A stretch of DNA of 64,000 nt from Hepsetus odoe (lineage: Eukaryota; Chordata; Actinopteri; Characiformes; Hepsetidae): NCBI GenBank assembly GCA_017165825.1, contig CM029366.1, positions 23,286,342-23,350,341 on the forward strand. The letters are read 5' to 3'. The notes beneath the pieces are model-generated. The model had not been told where the DNA came from and made no database searches. It was given only the letters and a program-made list of their open reading frames with translations. This document shows positions 47,147 to 57,330 of the stretch, piece by piece. The number at the start of each line of letters is the position of its first letter. The first letter of the stretch is position 1. A program made the translations under genes and the position numbers.

Positions 47147-49892
47147 CTAGTTCTGGCCTTGGGCCTCTGTGGGGGAGTCCTGTTGGCTGACAGTTTGCCT
47201 GTGGATGTCATTCTTCCTGATTTTCTGAGTTGTGCGGCGAAAATGAGCTACAGCCGGAACAATGTCATCAGCAGTCCAGTGGTGGTGGGTCAGGGCGTCC
47301 TCAATTTTAAAAGGACCATCTCGGATACGTCGGATTTTGGTGCAGACTGCAGTGGTGCGCAGTTCCAAACCTACTTCATGCAGCAATTTCCGTAGATACC
47401 GTTGAGTCTCATTCATGCACTGCACCTCTGAAGATGGAGATAAAAATGACAATTGCATGGTAAAGGTAGATCAAGGTAGAAAAGTGTTGTTACAATACAA
47501 TCGCTAACTTCCACGACGTTTTGATTAAAACTCTAAATAAATATACCTTGACTTTTGTTGTGTATACAGATTAGCCCTGCAAAAACATTAATGAATTTAG
47601 AATTAAAATTTAAACCCTTTTACAGGTTAGTAACTGCAGTTTTGAGCTGAAAACAGCTGTACATGCGTACAGACATCGGCAGTGCACTGGGAAACACTCA
47701 CTGGGATTCTTATGCTTTATTCCAACCAATCATATTATACTCTGCTGTTTTGTGGGGTAGATGATTTGATTGTTCTGTGATCAAAACCCTTGTGTGCTTA
47801 TTGTGGAAACTCTGGTGATATGGGCACTTTATCAAGCAATTCTAATTGTAAATATATGAGACGTGACTTTACCCAGTTTAAAGTGAGGAGGGTTAAATTG
47901 TAGACAACGTAAGCCTGTTAGAATGGGAGTACTTTTATCTTTTGGACGTAACCTCCCCTTCACTGCCAGCTCATAAGCTTCCTGAGAGCGCAAGTCCACC
48001 CCAGAGTACCTGCGTAAAACAAAGTGAAAGTGAAAGTGACAACCCTTGTCATTGCGAGGTCATGGCAAAGCACACATGAACAAGATGTTCATCAGAGACA
48101 ATACTAACAGTGTGTGAACTCTGATTAAACAAAGCTGACCCAGAGAACCGCACAGAACTAAACTTGGGCAATAGTATTTGTCTTCATAACAACTGTAGTA
48201 ACTCACATGATTAAAGCTTTCTGATTGGCTCCTTGGATCATTGCTAACACCCTCTCCAGATTGTCTTGTGTGACATGCTCTGTAAAGATCAGGTTGAAAT
48301 CATCAGGAATAAACTTTTTACAAGAGCCATTTTTACATGTTCCAAATGTGTGATAGTGTAATTAAGAGCCTTGCACTCTGCTTTAGAGGACAGACTAAAA
48401 CTCACCGTATGTGCTTCTCTCTATAACTCGTCCGGTGTGAGTAAAATCATCTGTGGCTATTCCAAACTCCCCTTCCAGAGTGTAGTCCTGCAAAGAAAGC
48501 ATGATGAAAGCACCAATAAAGACAAAACCATATTTGATGACCTTCAGGTTACATTTCACACGCTCCCTCGTTACACAAACGCACATCACCTGATCTGCTT
48601 AAATTGCATTCAAGTTCATACAGCTTGGAGTTGGAATATATGCAGAAAAATGATGGTATGGTCAAAATACTCATCTGTCTAAAAATTGTGCAAACTTTTT
48701 TTCTCCCCTGTTTTTGAGGTATAAGTGTTTTCTCAGTGGGAACAGTGGGAATATAAAACCTTTGAAAAAACAACAACAGAAACTGCTGGGAAACATGAGA
48801 ATAAAATAATAAATATCCATCTTTACCCTGGTAACATGTGATCTGTAGAGACTGTCCAGGGCAGTATTTCCATTCCCCAGACCCAGAACTGACAAAAACA
48901 AACAAACAAATAAAAACGGGCAGTAGGCTTGAGCCAGAGCACTAAATAAACTCACTCAATATCAGCACAAGCGTACAGAGGAGACACGGTTAATCTATGC
49001 AATTATGATTTGGATGTGATCTTAACTGTTTGTGCTGATATTTTAGGTTCTAAAAGGTGCATTAACCAGTAAAAAGTGTTTACCTAATACTCCGGAAGAA
49101 AATGCATCCAAACGATGGCCGACTCCAACACGGAGCTTATGAAACCGAGGTCCTCGCACTGAAAAGGGGAAGAAAGGTCTTTTACTCTGTTAACCACACC
49201 GTTACATTACAGGACTGAACGGTTTAATCTCATCCTGACCCAGGGGGTGGTCGGCCAGGGCTGGGAGTCTGGCGGCAGTGACTGTGAGACCACTGGAGCC
49301 CCTGCTCTCTCCACTGGATAGGAGCTGAAACTGAACCTGAAGCCGTGGTGGAGGCGGAGGAGAAGAATTTAGAGCTTCAGGTAGAAGGGAAGAGAGAGTA
49401 GAGGAAGAGAACAGGCGGAGAAAGAAGGGAGAGAGATTACTGACAGCAAAGGGAACAGTGTGTCCAAAAGTATGTAGACATCCTTTCTTATTTATTGGAT
49501 TAAGGTGCTCTCATTTGATCTCCACATAAAAGCACTAGAGTGGATCTCCCTGGAGCAGCTGCAGATGACCAGATGTTGAAAATATAAGGGAGAGATTAAG
49601 GGCGTACAGGGGTGTTTCTGTAGTGATGGAGCTGCTAGAAGAGTGATGACTGTTACAGCAGCAGAAGAGTAACTAAATGTGTCTACAAACATTCGGACAC
49701 ACAGTAACAAAATCAAGTCCTATTAACTTGCGCACACCGAGTAACATTAAAATGATATGGCCACACGATCAAACCTTTCAGCAGATTGGTCTCGATGGTG
49801 TCTCGCACCAGTTTCCAGTGAACACCTGGCGATTTGTAAACCGCAAACAGACCATCCAGTCTGCGGAGGAGCCGCGCAGCCTGGGGACTCAT
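47147..49892 (-). CDS. trub2: TRUB2, mitochondrial mRNA pseudouridine synthase
   Basis: A TruB-family enzyme that converts uridine to pseudouridine in mitochondrial mRNAs and is needed for mitochondrial protein synthesis. Eight exons on the - strand: 49775-49892, 49240-49374, 49084-49158, 48827-48888, 48406-48487, 48207-48279, 47873-48009, 47147-47427, all phase-consistent, giving 320 residues (human 331). The start MSPQAARLLRRLDGLFAVYK places the ATG just before the family's LHGLFAVYK-like motif. The catalytic loop GHRLDAFSSGVLVLG contains the nucleophile D102. Further family blocks are GIATDDFTHTGRV, MIQGANQKALIMYSGVDLR, EAYELAVKGR and EVQCMNETQRYLRKLLHEVG. Residues 68-72 region lacks the human Lys-rich insert, and exon 2 has a short Pro run. 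Intron 1 holds an inverted-repeat element and intron 7 (47428-47872) nothing recognisable. Confidence 0.96.
48018..48088 (-). mobile_element. SINE family B fragment
   Basis: Only the 3' part is kept: on the - strand GACCTCGCAATGACAAGGGT followed by TGTCACTTTCACTTTCACTT, as at the ends of the 45.3 and 54.5 kb copies. It sits in trub2 intron 6, eight bases upstream of the exon 47873-48009 acceptor. Confidence 0.6.
49455..49703. mobile_element. short inverted-repeat element (MITE) in trub2 intron 1
   Basis: Left end AGTGTGTCCAAAAGTATGTA, right end (reverse complement) TGTGTGTCCGAATGTTTGTA. Both continue GACA(T/C), giving about 25-base inverted ends on a 249-base element with no coding capacity. 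The superfamily was not assigned. Confidence 0.65.
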
Positions 49893-50049
49893 GCCTGTCT
49901 GTTCAGAGAGTTTACAGTGATCTTAACAAACAAATCATGGCCTGACATGAAAAAACACCTTGAATACAAACAGCAGCGAACGCTGCACCAGCTGGAAGAT
50001 GAGCAACGCGTGTGTGACTCTTCTTCTGCAACGTGCTGGGTGTTCATTA

Positions 50050-50063
50050 CTGCCATCTAGCGG
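50050..50063 (-). promoter_or_regulatory. CTCF-like motif
   Basis: On the - strand CCGCTAGATGGCAG matches CCASYAGRKGGCRS at 13 of 14 positions by eye. It lies about 160 bases upstream of the trub2 start codon. Confidence 0.45.
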
Positions 50064-50235
50064 CCGAGCGCCCTGAACTACCGCTCACAGAGCAGGACTT
50101 TCACTTCCAATCCCACATCAGCTAAGCGTGGAAGCGCGCTCACCCCGTGAAGAATAACAGAATCATTCTCATCTTAACATCTGTTCATAACGAGAAACCT
50201 GCTCAGACTTACGAAGCCCCTAATAACGGGACAGA

Positions 50236-50237
50236 CT

Positions 50238-50272
<35 letters not shown>

Positions 50273-50276
50273 TGGC

Positions 50277-50324
<48 letters not shown>

Positions 50325-50423
50325 GAATGGATGGATGGACGAACGGACAGATGGATAGACAGATAGATAGATAAATAGACAGACAAACAGAGAGACACAC
50401 AGACGGACAGGCTGACAGACAGA
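50236..50423 (+). repeat. (GACA)n(GATA)n array
   Basis: GACA units, then about 13 GATA units, then mixed GATG/GACG/GATA units up to the left end of a Tc1-like element. GATA units resume after the element at 51980-52012. Confidence 0.95.
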
Positions 50424-51979
50424 TATAGTATCTCACAAAAGTGAGTACACCCCTCACATTTTTGTAAATATTTTATTATATCTTTTCATGGGACAACACT
50501 GAAGATATGACACTTTGATACAATGTACAGTAGTCCGTGTGCAGCTTGTAGAACAGTGTAAATTTGCCGCCCCCTCAAAATAACTCAACACACAGCCAAT
50601 AATGTTTAAACCACTGGCAACAAAAAGTGAGTACACCCCTAAGTGAAAAATTACCACATTTTGCCCAATTTGCCATTTTCTCTCCCCGGTGTCATGTGAC
50701 TCGTTAGTGTTACAAGGTCTCAGGTGTGATCAGGTGTGCTAAATCTCTCATACTGGCCACTGGAAGTTCAACTTGGCACCTCATGGCAAAGAACTCTCTG
50801 AGGATCTGAAAAAAAGATTTGTTGCTCTACATAAAGATAGCTTATATCTTATATAGGCTATAAGAAGACTGCCAACACCCTGAAACTGAGCTGCAGCACG
50901 GATGGCGAAGACCATACAGTGGTTTAACAGGACAGGTTCAACCCAGAACAGGCCAAAGAAGACTGGTCCACCAAAGAAGTTGAGTGCACATGCTCAGTGT
51001 CATATCCAGAGGTTGTCTTTTGAAAATAGACAAATGAGTGCTGCCAGCATTGCTGCAGAGGTTGAAGGGGTGGGGGGTCAGCCTGTCAATGCTCAGACCA
51101 TACGCTGCACACTACATCAGATTGGTCTGCATGGCTGTCATTCAGAAGGAAGCCTCTTCTAAAGATTATGCACAAGAAAGCCCACCAACAGTTTGCTAAA
51201 GACAAGCAGACCAAGGACATGGATTACTGGAACCATGTCCTGTGGTCTGATGAGACCAAGATGAACTAATTTTGTTCAGATGGTGTCAAGCGTGTGTGGC
51301 GGCAACCAGGTGAGGAGTACAAAGACAAGTGAGTCTTGCCTACAGTCAAGCATGGTGGTAAGAGCATCATGGTTTGGGGCGGCATGAGTGCTGCCAGCAC
51401 TGGGGAGCTACAGTTCATTGAGGGAACCATGAATGCCAACATGTACTGTGACATACTGAAGCAGAGCATCATCCACTCCCTTCAGAAACTGGGGTACAGG
51501 GCAGTATTCCAACATGATAACGACCCCAAACACACCTCCAAGATGACCACTGCCTTGCTAAAGAAATAGACGGCAAAGGTGCTGGACTGGCTGAGCATGT
51601 CTCCAGACCTAAACCCTATTGAGCATCTATGGGCCATCCTCAAATGGAAGGTGGAGGAGCACAAGGTCTTTAACATCCACCAGCTCCGTGATGTCATCAT
51701 GGAGGAGTGGAAGAGGATTCCAGTGGCAACCTGTGAAGATCTAGTGAACTCCATGCCCAAGAGAGTTCAGGCAGTGCTGGAAAATAATTGTAGCCACACA
51801 AAATATTGACACTTTGGGCAAAATGTGGACATTATTCACTTACGGGTGTACTTACTTCTGTTGCCAGTGGTTTAGACATTAATGGCTGTGTGTTGAGTTA
51901 TTTTGAGGGGCCTATAATATATTACTATAAAATATTTACAAAAATGTGAGGGATGTACTCACTTTTGTGAGATACTGTA
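50424..51979 (+). mobile_element. Tc1-like transposon 1
   Basis: Ends are inverted: TATAGTATCTCACAAAAGTG at the left and, as reverse complement, TACAGTATCTCACAAAAGTG at the right. The inverted region reaches about 200 bases, with an inner GTGAGTACACCCCTAAGTG-like repeat (about 50625-50644 and 51838-51852), as in elements with outer and inner direct repeats in each end. A TA target site is present on both sides. It is inserted in a GATA array. Confidence 0.9.
50902..51809 (+). pseudogene. Tc1-like transposase, broken
   Basis: A DD34E-type transposase relic. The N-terminal helix-turn-helix part (50902-51162) runs into a frameshift near 51160. Premature stops follow near 51268 and 51331, and one more at 51567. 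The catalytic Asp in WSDET, the second in QHDNDPKHTS and the Glu in NPIEHLW can still be seen in the separate pieces. The C-terminal piece ends at 51809. As it stands no full protein can be made. Confidence 0.9.
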
Positions 51980-52012
51980 AATAGATAGATAGATAGATAT
52001 AGATAGATATAT
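51980..52012 (+). repeat. GATA repeat, right part of the split array
   Basis: Five or more GATA units directly after the right end of Tc1-like element 1. Confidence 0.85.
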
Positions 52013-52333
52013 GAAATAAGAAAACATCTTTTATTTATTGGATTTCAGGTTGTAATATTGAGAAAGTTGCTTGCTGTTAAAAGTTGTAAAGAGTAAAATT
52101 CTAAATATATAAGCAAATAAAAGAAAGTATCTTGTTACTGTCAGATGTTAAAGTTTCTTATTATTACTTATGTTATAAGCTTATACTTATGTTATTTTTA
52201 CTTAAAAAACATTTTTTTTAAACTTTTTTTTCATATATACAGTCTTGTGAAAAAAATTAGGGCACCCTATGAAAGCCTGTATGTTTTTGTAGCATTCTTG
52301 GACATATGAATATTTAATTTCAATTTTACAAAA

Positions 52334-53481
52334 ATGCGATTTCTGGTGAGGAATAAATTAGGACATCTTTCCCTATTAAAATGGTCTAAATCACATGCAG
52401 GTGTAGTACTTCAGGTGCACATGATGAGAACATCATTACTCAGCATTTTGAAGGAGGTTTGCTCTATTCAAACCTCAGACATTGAGTTTGGTGTGCTCCT
52501 GACTATTGAGGTGAGAGTGGACACCATGGTGAGATCAAAAGAGCTGATGATTGTAGCAGCATATAAATCTGGTAAGAAATATAAAAAGACCTCCAAAGAA
52601 TTTGCAATCAGCCATTCCAGTGTCCAGAAAATAGTCTACAAGTGGATGACTTCCAAAACAACTGCCAACATGCCCAGGTCTGGCCGTCCAAACAAGTTCA
52701 CCCTGAAAGCAGACTGCAAGATGCTAAAAGAAGTCTCCAAAAACCCTAAAATGTCATCACGGGACCAACAGCAGGCTATTGCTACTGTTGATGTGAAAGT
52801 GCCTCTAGAATCAGAAAGAGACTACACATCTTTAACTTGCATGGGCAGTGTACAAGGAGGAAACCTTTGCTCTCTAAAAGAAACATCAAGGCAAGCTTGA
52901 TGTTTGCCAGAGAGAACATTGACCAGGACCTCTGGAATAATGTTCTTTGGACAGATGAGTCTAAAAATGAATTATTTGGGCACAAGAACAGAGGACATGT
53001 CTTGCATAAACCAAATACAGCATTCCAGGAAAAGAACGTCATACCAACTGTGAAGCATGGTGGTGGAAGTGTCATGGTTTGGTGCTCTGCTGGAGCAGAA
53101 CCTGGCCAGCTCACCGTCATAAAATCCACAATGAATTCTACCGTGTATCTAAGCTGAAGTGGAACTGGACCCTGCAACCATGACAATGACCCAATACATT
53201 TAAGTAAATTCACCAAAGACTTGTTGAGAACTAAGAAATGGAAAGTGCTGGAGTGGCCAAGTCAAAGCCCAGATGTTAATCCCATTGAGATGCTGTGGGG
53301 TGACTTGAAACAGGCTGTAAATGCAAGAAACCCCTCAAACACCTCACAGCTTAAAGAATTCTGCATTGATGAGATGTGCAAACTTTCCTCAGATCAATGT
53401 CAGAGACTGGAAGATGCTATAAGAAGCGTCTCACTGCAGTTATTTCAGTCAAAGGGAGTAACACAAGCTATTAGGGGGTAG
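52334..53481 (+). pseudogene. second Tc1-like transposase, broken
   Basis: Recognisable parts in order: N-terminal helix-turn-helix (from about 52527, KELMIVAAYKSGKKYK), GRPNKF linker, WTDESK (first catalytic Asp), KHGGGSVMVW, and C-terminal NPIEMLWGDLK with the catalytic Glu, ending at 53481. Frameshifts near 52800 and stops near 53155 split it, so it cannot code for a full transposase. The two transposases here differ clearly in sequence and are separate lineages. Confidence 0.9.
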
Positions 53482-53578
53482 GTTGTCCTAACTTTTCCCC
53501 CAGTAAGAATACACATTTGTCTATCTTTTGTTTAATGAATAAATCAAGGTTTCCAGAGAAAAATAAAATCATCTTGAA

Positions 53579-53996
53579 CCCCCACCACTGAAAAAAGAGG
53601 AAGACATGCATCAAGACTCTTCTCAGTTCTGGCCCCTCAGTGGTAGAACGAACTCCCTCTGATGGACAGAACTGCTGAGTCCATTGCATCAAACGTCAAT
53701 TAAAGACCCACCTGTTCGTGAAATTTCTCAGGGAATAATCTTCCCAAATCATCTACTCTCCTACCTCTGCTCCTTCTTTTCCAAAAACCTCTACTCTCTC
53801 TTTCCTGTACAAAAAAAAAAAGTGTAGGGTATATACTCGTCACGAGGGCACTTAGTTTGTTGCTTAGGTTGTAATAGCTAATCAGCAGTTGCTGATCTGA
53901 GCTGGTTACCAAGACGATGATGATCTAATGTGCAAATAAAGCACTGTTGTAAGTCGCTCTGGATGAGAGCGTCTGCTAAATGCCGTAAATGTAATA
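53579..53996 (+). mobile_element. 5'-truncated L2-type LINE tail, nested
   Basis: One frame starts LAPQW, then NELPL and DRTAES, resembling the last residues of L2-type reverse transcriptase proteins (W-NELP...K-LKTHLF) with stops in it. It continues as 3' UTR and ends GGATGAGAGCGTCTGCTAAA plus TGTAAT repeats. Only the 3' end is present, as is usual for LINEs. Its tail is the tail of SINE family A. Confidence 0.7.
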
Positions 53997-54511
53997 GAAA
54001 AAACAAGATTAGACATCGATATTTGAACATTTTTCAGTAAAGAACTGAATATTTAATGGGGTGTCAAAATATTTTCACATGACTGTATTTATGTGAAAAA
54101 TACAGTGAAAAATATATGCATTGCCTAACACATCAACTCATTTTACACTGAACAACTGAGTTTGCACATAGTTTGAAACGAGCAGAGCCAATTTAAACAA
54201 ACAGAAACAAACAGAAAGACAGACAGGTAAATAAACTGTTGCTGGTAAACTACAGTACTTAACACTTTGCTTGTACCCTTCCTCACCAGACCTGATTCAG
54301 GTCATAATAATAATAAAGCTAATCTTTAATCAGGTAATGAGCAGGATCAGGAATGTTCAGTGAATGAAAACATGCAGGGCTGCGGGTCACCAGGATCATG
54401 AAATAGAAATACCAGTCTGAAACTGTCCATTCTCTTATGAATCAGCAGTAATGTGTATATGTTTCACTCCTTATCTCAGGAAGTCAGGTTTGAGGTCAGA
54501 TGTTCAACTTT

Positions 54512-54768
54512 TGTGAGTTAAGTGAAAGTGACTACCCTTGTCATTGTGAAACGCAGCACAGCACAACACAATACAACACAACGAAATTCAACTTCTGCAT
54601 TTCACCCATACAAACACATGCAGCAGCTGTTGAAAGCACCCAGGGAGCAGTGATGGTACCTTGCTAATGGGTACCTCAGGGCAACCTACTGGTGAATAGA
54701 ACCCACAATCTTCCGATCCAGGGCCAACTCCCTAACCACTAGGCCTCTGCTGCCCCCACTAGGCCATA
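54512..54768 (-). mobile_element. SINE family B, inverted copy
   Basis: On the - strand: head GCCTAGTGGTTAGGGAGTTG, B-box-like GGGTTCTATTC, TGCCCTGAGGTACCCATTAG, GGGTGCTTTCAACAGCTGC, and the 3' CAATGACAAGGGTAGTCACTT end. Confidence 0.8.
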
Positions 54769-57330
54769 TGGTTTTAAATACTTGAGAGGTAAATGGTTTT
54801 TAGTAGCGGTTTGAGTGTTGGGATTAGCGTTGTGGGAGTACTGTATGTACTGTGTGTTTCCTCCATGGGGTGAGGCATAATTGTGTGAAGCAGAATAGGG
54901 GGTTTAGGGGGTATTCATGTGGGAAATTTAATCTGAATTATGATATTTTTTGCACCATCCCCTCTTTTTTCACGTTAATTTATAATTGAGCATGACGAAG
55001 AGAAATTACAGTTTTCTTTGTGTGGGAGGTGAATAGGGCTGGAGGAAAGCCTTTGTGGAATCTTAATCAGGATGCTGAGGTGAAAGGACACATGAGATTG
55101 ACAGGCACAGGTGTTCCAAACCTAACCTATCACGCTATAAATATGTTAAACATTTAAGCGCTATTTAGATTTGCCCCAAGAATAAGTGGAGTGAACTGAA
55201 ACATAGACATGAAGCTCTGATCTTTGTGATATGAAACTTCCTGCATGACTTCTAAACAGAACAGCATTTCACAAACCCTAAACCTAAAAATGTCAAATCA
55301 TCTTATAGATACTTTACTTATATTATAATTACTAGTTTCCTGCTAGAGCTAAAATCTGACAAACCAAATCAAATAAGCCCACTCAACTTCCATTACAAGC
55401 GTATTGCTTCTTCTTTAAGGATAAGTATGTTCAGCTGAAAGATTTATTGAAAAACACTGTACTGTAGAATCGAAGTAGTGAATTTATTAAAAAGTGTATG
55501 CCAGACTAAAAAAGAACAAATTTATTATAAATCATTATTTTCATCTCTCATGTAACTTTACTTAACTGTAAAGGTAATCGTTATATAACATAATCATGCT
55601 ATATAACATGTTATTTTTTTTTCTTGTTGATATCAAACAATCTATAACTAGGTCTTCTATAAATAAAGATATCATCATAATTGTATTTGTCATCTTGTCC
55701 CATGTTATTGTTTTTGTTGCCATTACTATGACTTCTTTCTAAAAATATTTATTTTTATTTACGGACAATTTCGGTCTATATTTGTTATTAATTTGTGTGT
55801 CATGCTTTTCAGTTTGTTAGATATTATCATAACTCACAGGAAGAGAAAAACCTAGCCCAGTTCTTTTTTCTCAAACAGCAGCGCATGGGGTTAAAATAAA
55901 TAACAATAAGGACGACTTGGAAAAGATAATGTAAGCAGATCTTTCTTCATCTTCGTCTTTCGGCTGCTCACGTTAGGGGTCAAAAATGTTTATACTCCAG
56001 TGAAGCCGGTGGAGCATGTGGGTGTGTGTGGGTGTGCGTGAATGTGTGTGTGTATGTGTTTGGTTGGTTGAGAACATACAGGGAAATGATCTGAAGACAT
56101 TCAACAAATGAGGGAGTGTGTTCATTTGCCAGAGGACGTGTGTGCAGTGCAGGTGGGCATTTTGAAGCTTAGTTATTGAGGGAGTGTGTGTGTAAGCGGA
56201 CCGAGGTCACTCAGACAACCACAGGACCACAAAGAGTAAGTGAGGCATTCTATTTACCACTCTGGTCCATCTCTCTTGTGACATTCTGCTGTTATCAGCA
56301 TGTACCAAGCAAAGGTCTGTGGGAACTGGGAGTTAATAGTTGACAATCTGTAGAGTGAACATGTCAGAGTTAATAGTTAAACCACAGTAAAAAAAAAAAA
56401 GAATTGCTATAATATTAAGATAGAGAAGGTACAGGTTGCTCATCTTAGCCAACAACTACAAATCTTTACATACCAGATTTACACCACATGTTAATACTTA
56501 TAGGGCAAAGACAAGAAAAAAAGTCAGAGATACAGGATTTTTAAATTCCTGAATAATGTTGCTATTTGTCTGTTTTTATATTTTGCCAAATGTGACATCA
56601 TATTTATGCTAATAGTATGCGTATTTACAAATTAAGTATATTAAACCTTGATAAGACATGTAATGATTATGGACATGTGATGATTACTCTTTATTCTCAG
56701 AGTTCGAAATAATTATAGAAATAATTTGTAGATGCATTTTTCTAATATTCAGCTACAGTCTTTTATTGTTATCTGTTAATATTATCTATTAAGCGAAATC
56801 AAACCTGAAGTTCTATAGATTTTATCTGGCCTAGCCTTAAACATAACTCTTTAAACTTTAAATGTAGCTAAACCAAGCTAACCCTAAGTTGATTATAGCC
56901 ACCGTACCAGATTGTTTCATAAAGTCAACAAATAATAATTGGCCTCCATAGAAAAAACAACACTTCAATCAACTAATCAAAATCAATCATTCGACCAACC
57001 AACCCACAAACCCACCAACCCACCAACCCACCAACCAACCAACCAACCAACCAACCAACCAACAGACAATTAAATACATTTTCTACTCTTCACATATTTC
57101 TCCTTCTCTTAGGTGAATGCCATCTCTTAGGTGTACAAGATCTCAACAGTCTCATATTAAGCTCCCATTAAACAATCACTTTTGAACATCAAGCCAAGAC
57201 AATTTCACTCGTGCTCTGCAATTGCACTACAGGCAGGGAGCCTAATGTGAAATTAACTTCCCAGCATTTTAACCTGGACAGATGTATCTCACTGTATCTC
57301 CTTTTTTCTCATACAATTTAGAGGAAAGAC
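54769..57330. other. trub2-entpd8 intergenic, entpd8 upstream region
   Basis: AT-rich, with no coding exon seen. A possible entpd8 5' UTR exon ends at about 56234 at a CAAAGA|GTAAGT donor; the acceptor before the coding start is at 57320. An (ACCA)n repeat lies at 56997-57062 and a short GT-rich run at about 56020-56060. Confidence 0.5.
56997..57062 (+). repeat. (ACCA)n tetranucleotide repeat
   Basis: About 15 units of ACCA/CCAA, some with ACCC variants. Confidence 0.9.

Larger units (their letters stand above)
52238..54087 (+). mobile_element. Tc1-like transposon 2 with nested LINE fragment
   Basis: Left end TACAGTCTTGTGAAAAAAAT, right end (reverse complement) TACAGTCATGTGAAAATATT; both then read a variant of GACACCC. 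TA dinucleotides flank both sides. The family differs from element 1, being related to the group whose ends read 'ATTAGGACACCCTATGAAAG'. A piece of about 415 bases (53579-53996) is foreign to it. Confidence 0.85.

Noticed and set aside
48371..48682. 103-residue + strand open frame
   Set aside because: Antisense to a trub2 exon and its intron.
50236..50423. Regular short repeats that could suggest a CRISPR array
   Set aside because: Units are 4 bases with no spacers, in a fish nuclear locus; a plain microsatellite.
50174..50457. - strand frames with repeated Leu-Ser-Val-Cys / Tyr-Leu-Ser-Ile units
   Set aside because: Translation of the GACA/GATA microsatellite, not a repeat protein.
52782..53216. 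144-residue - strand open frame
   Set aside because: Antisense shadow of the second broken transposase.
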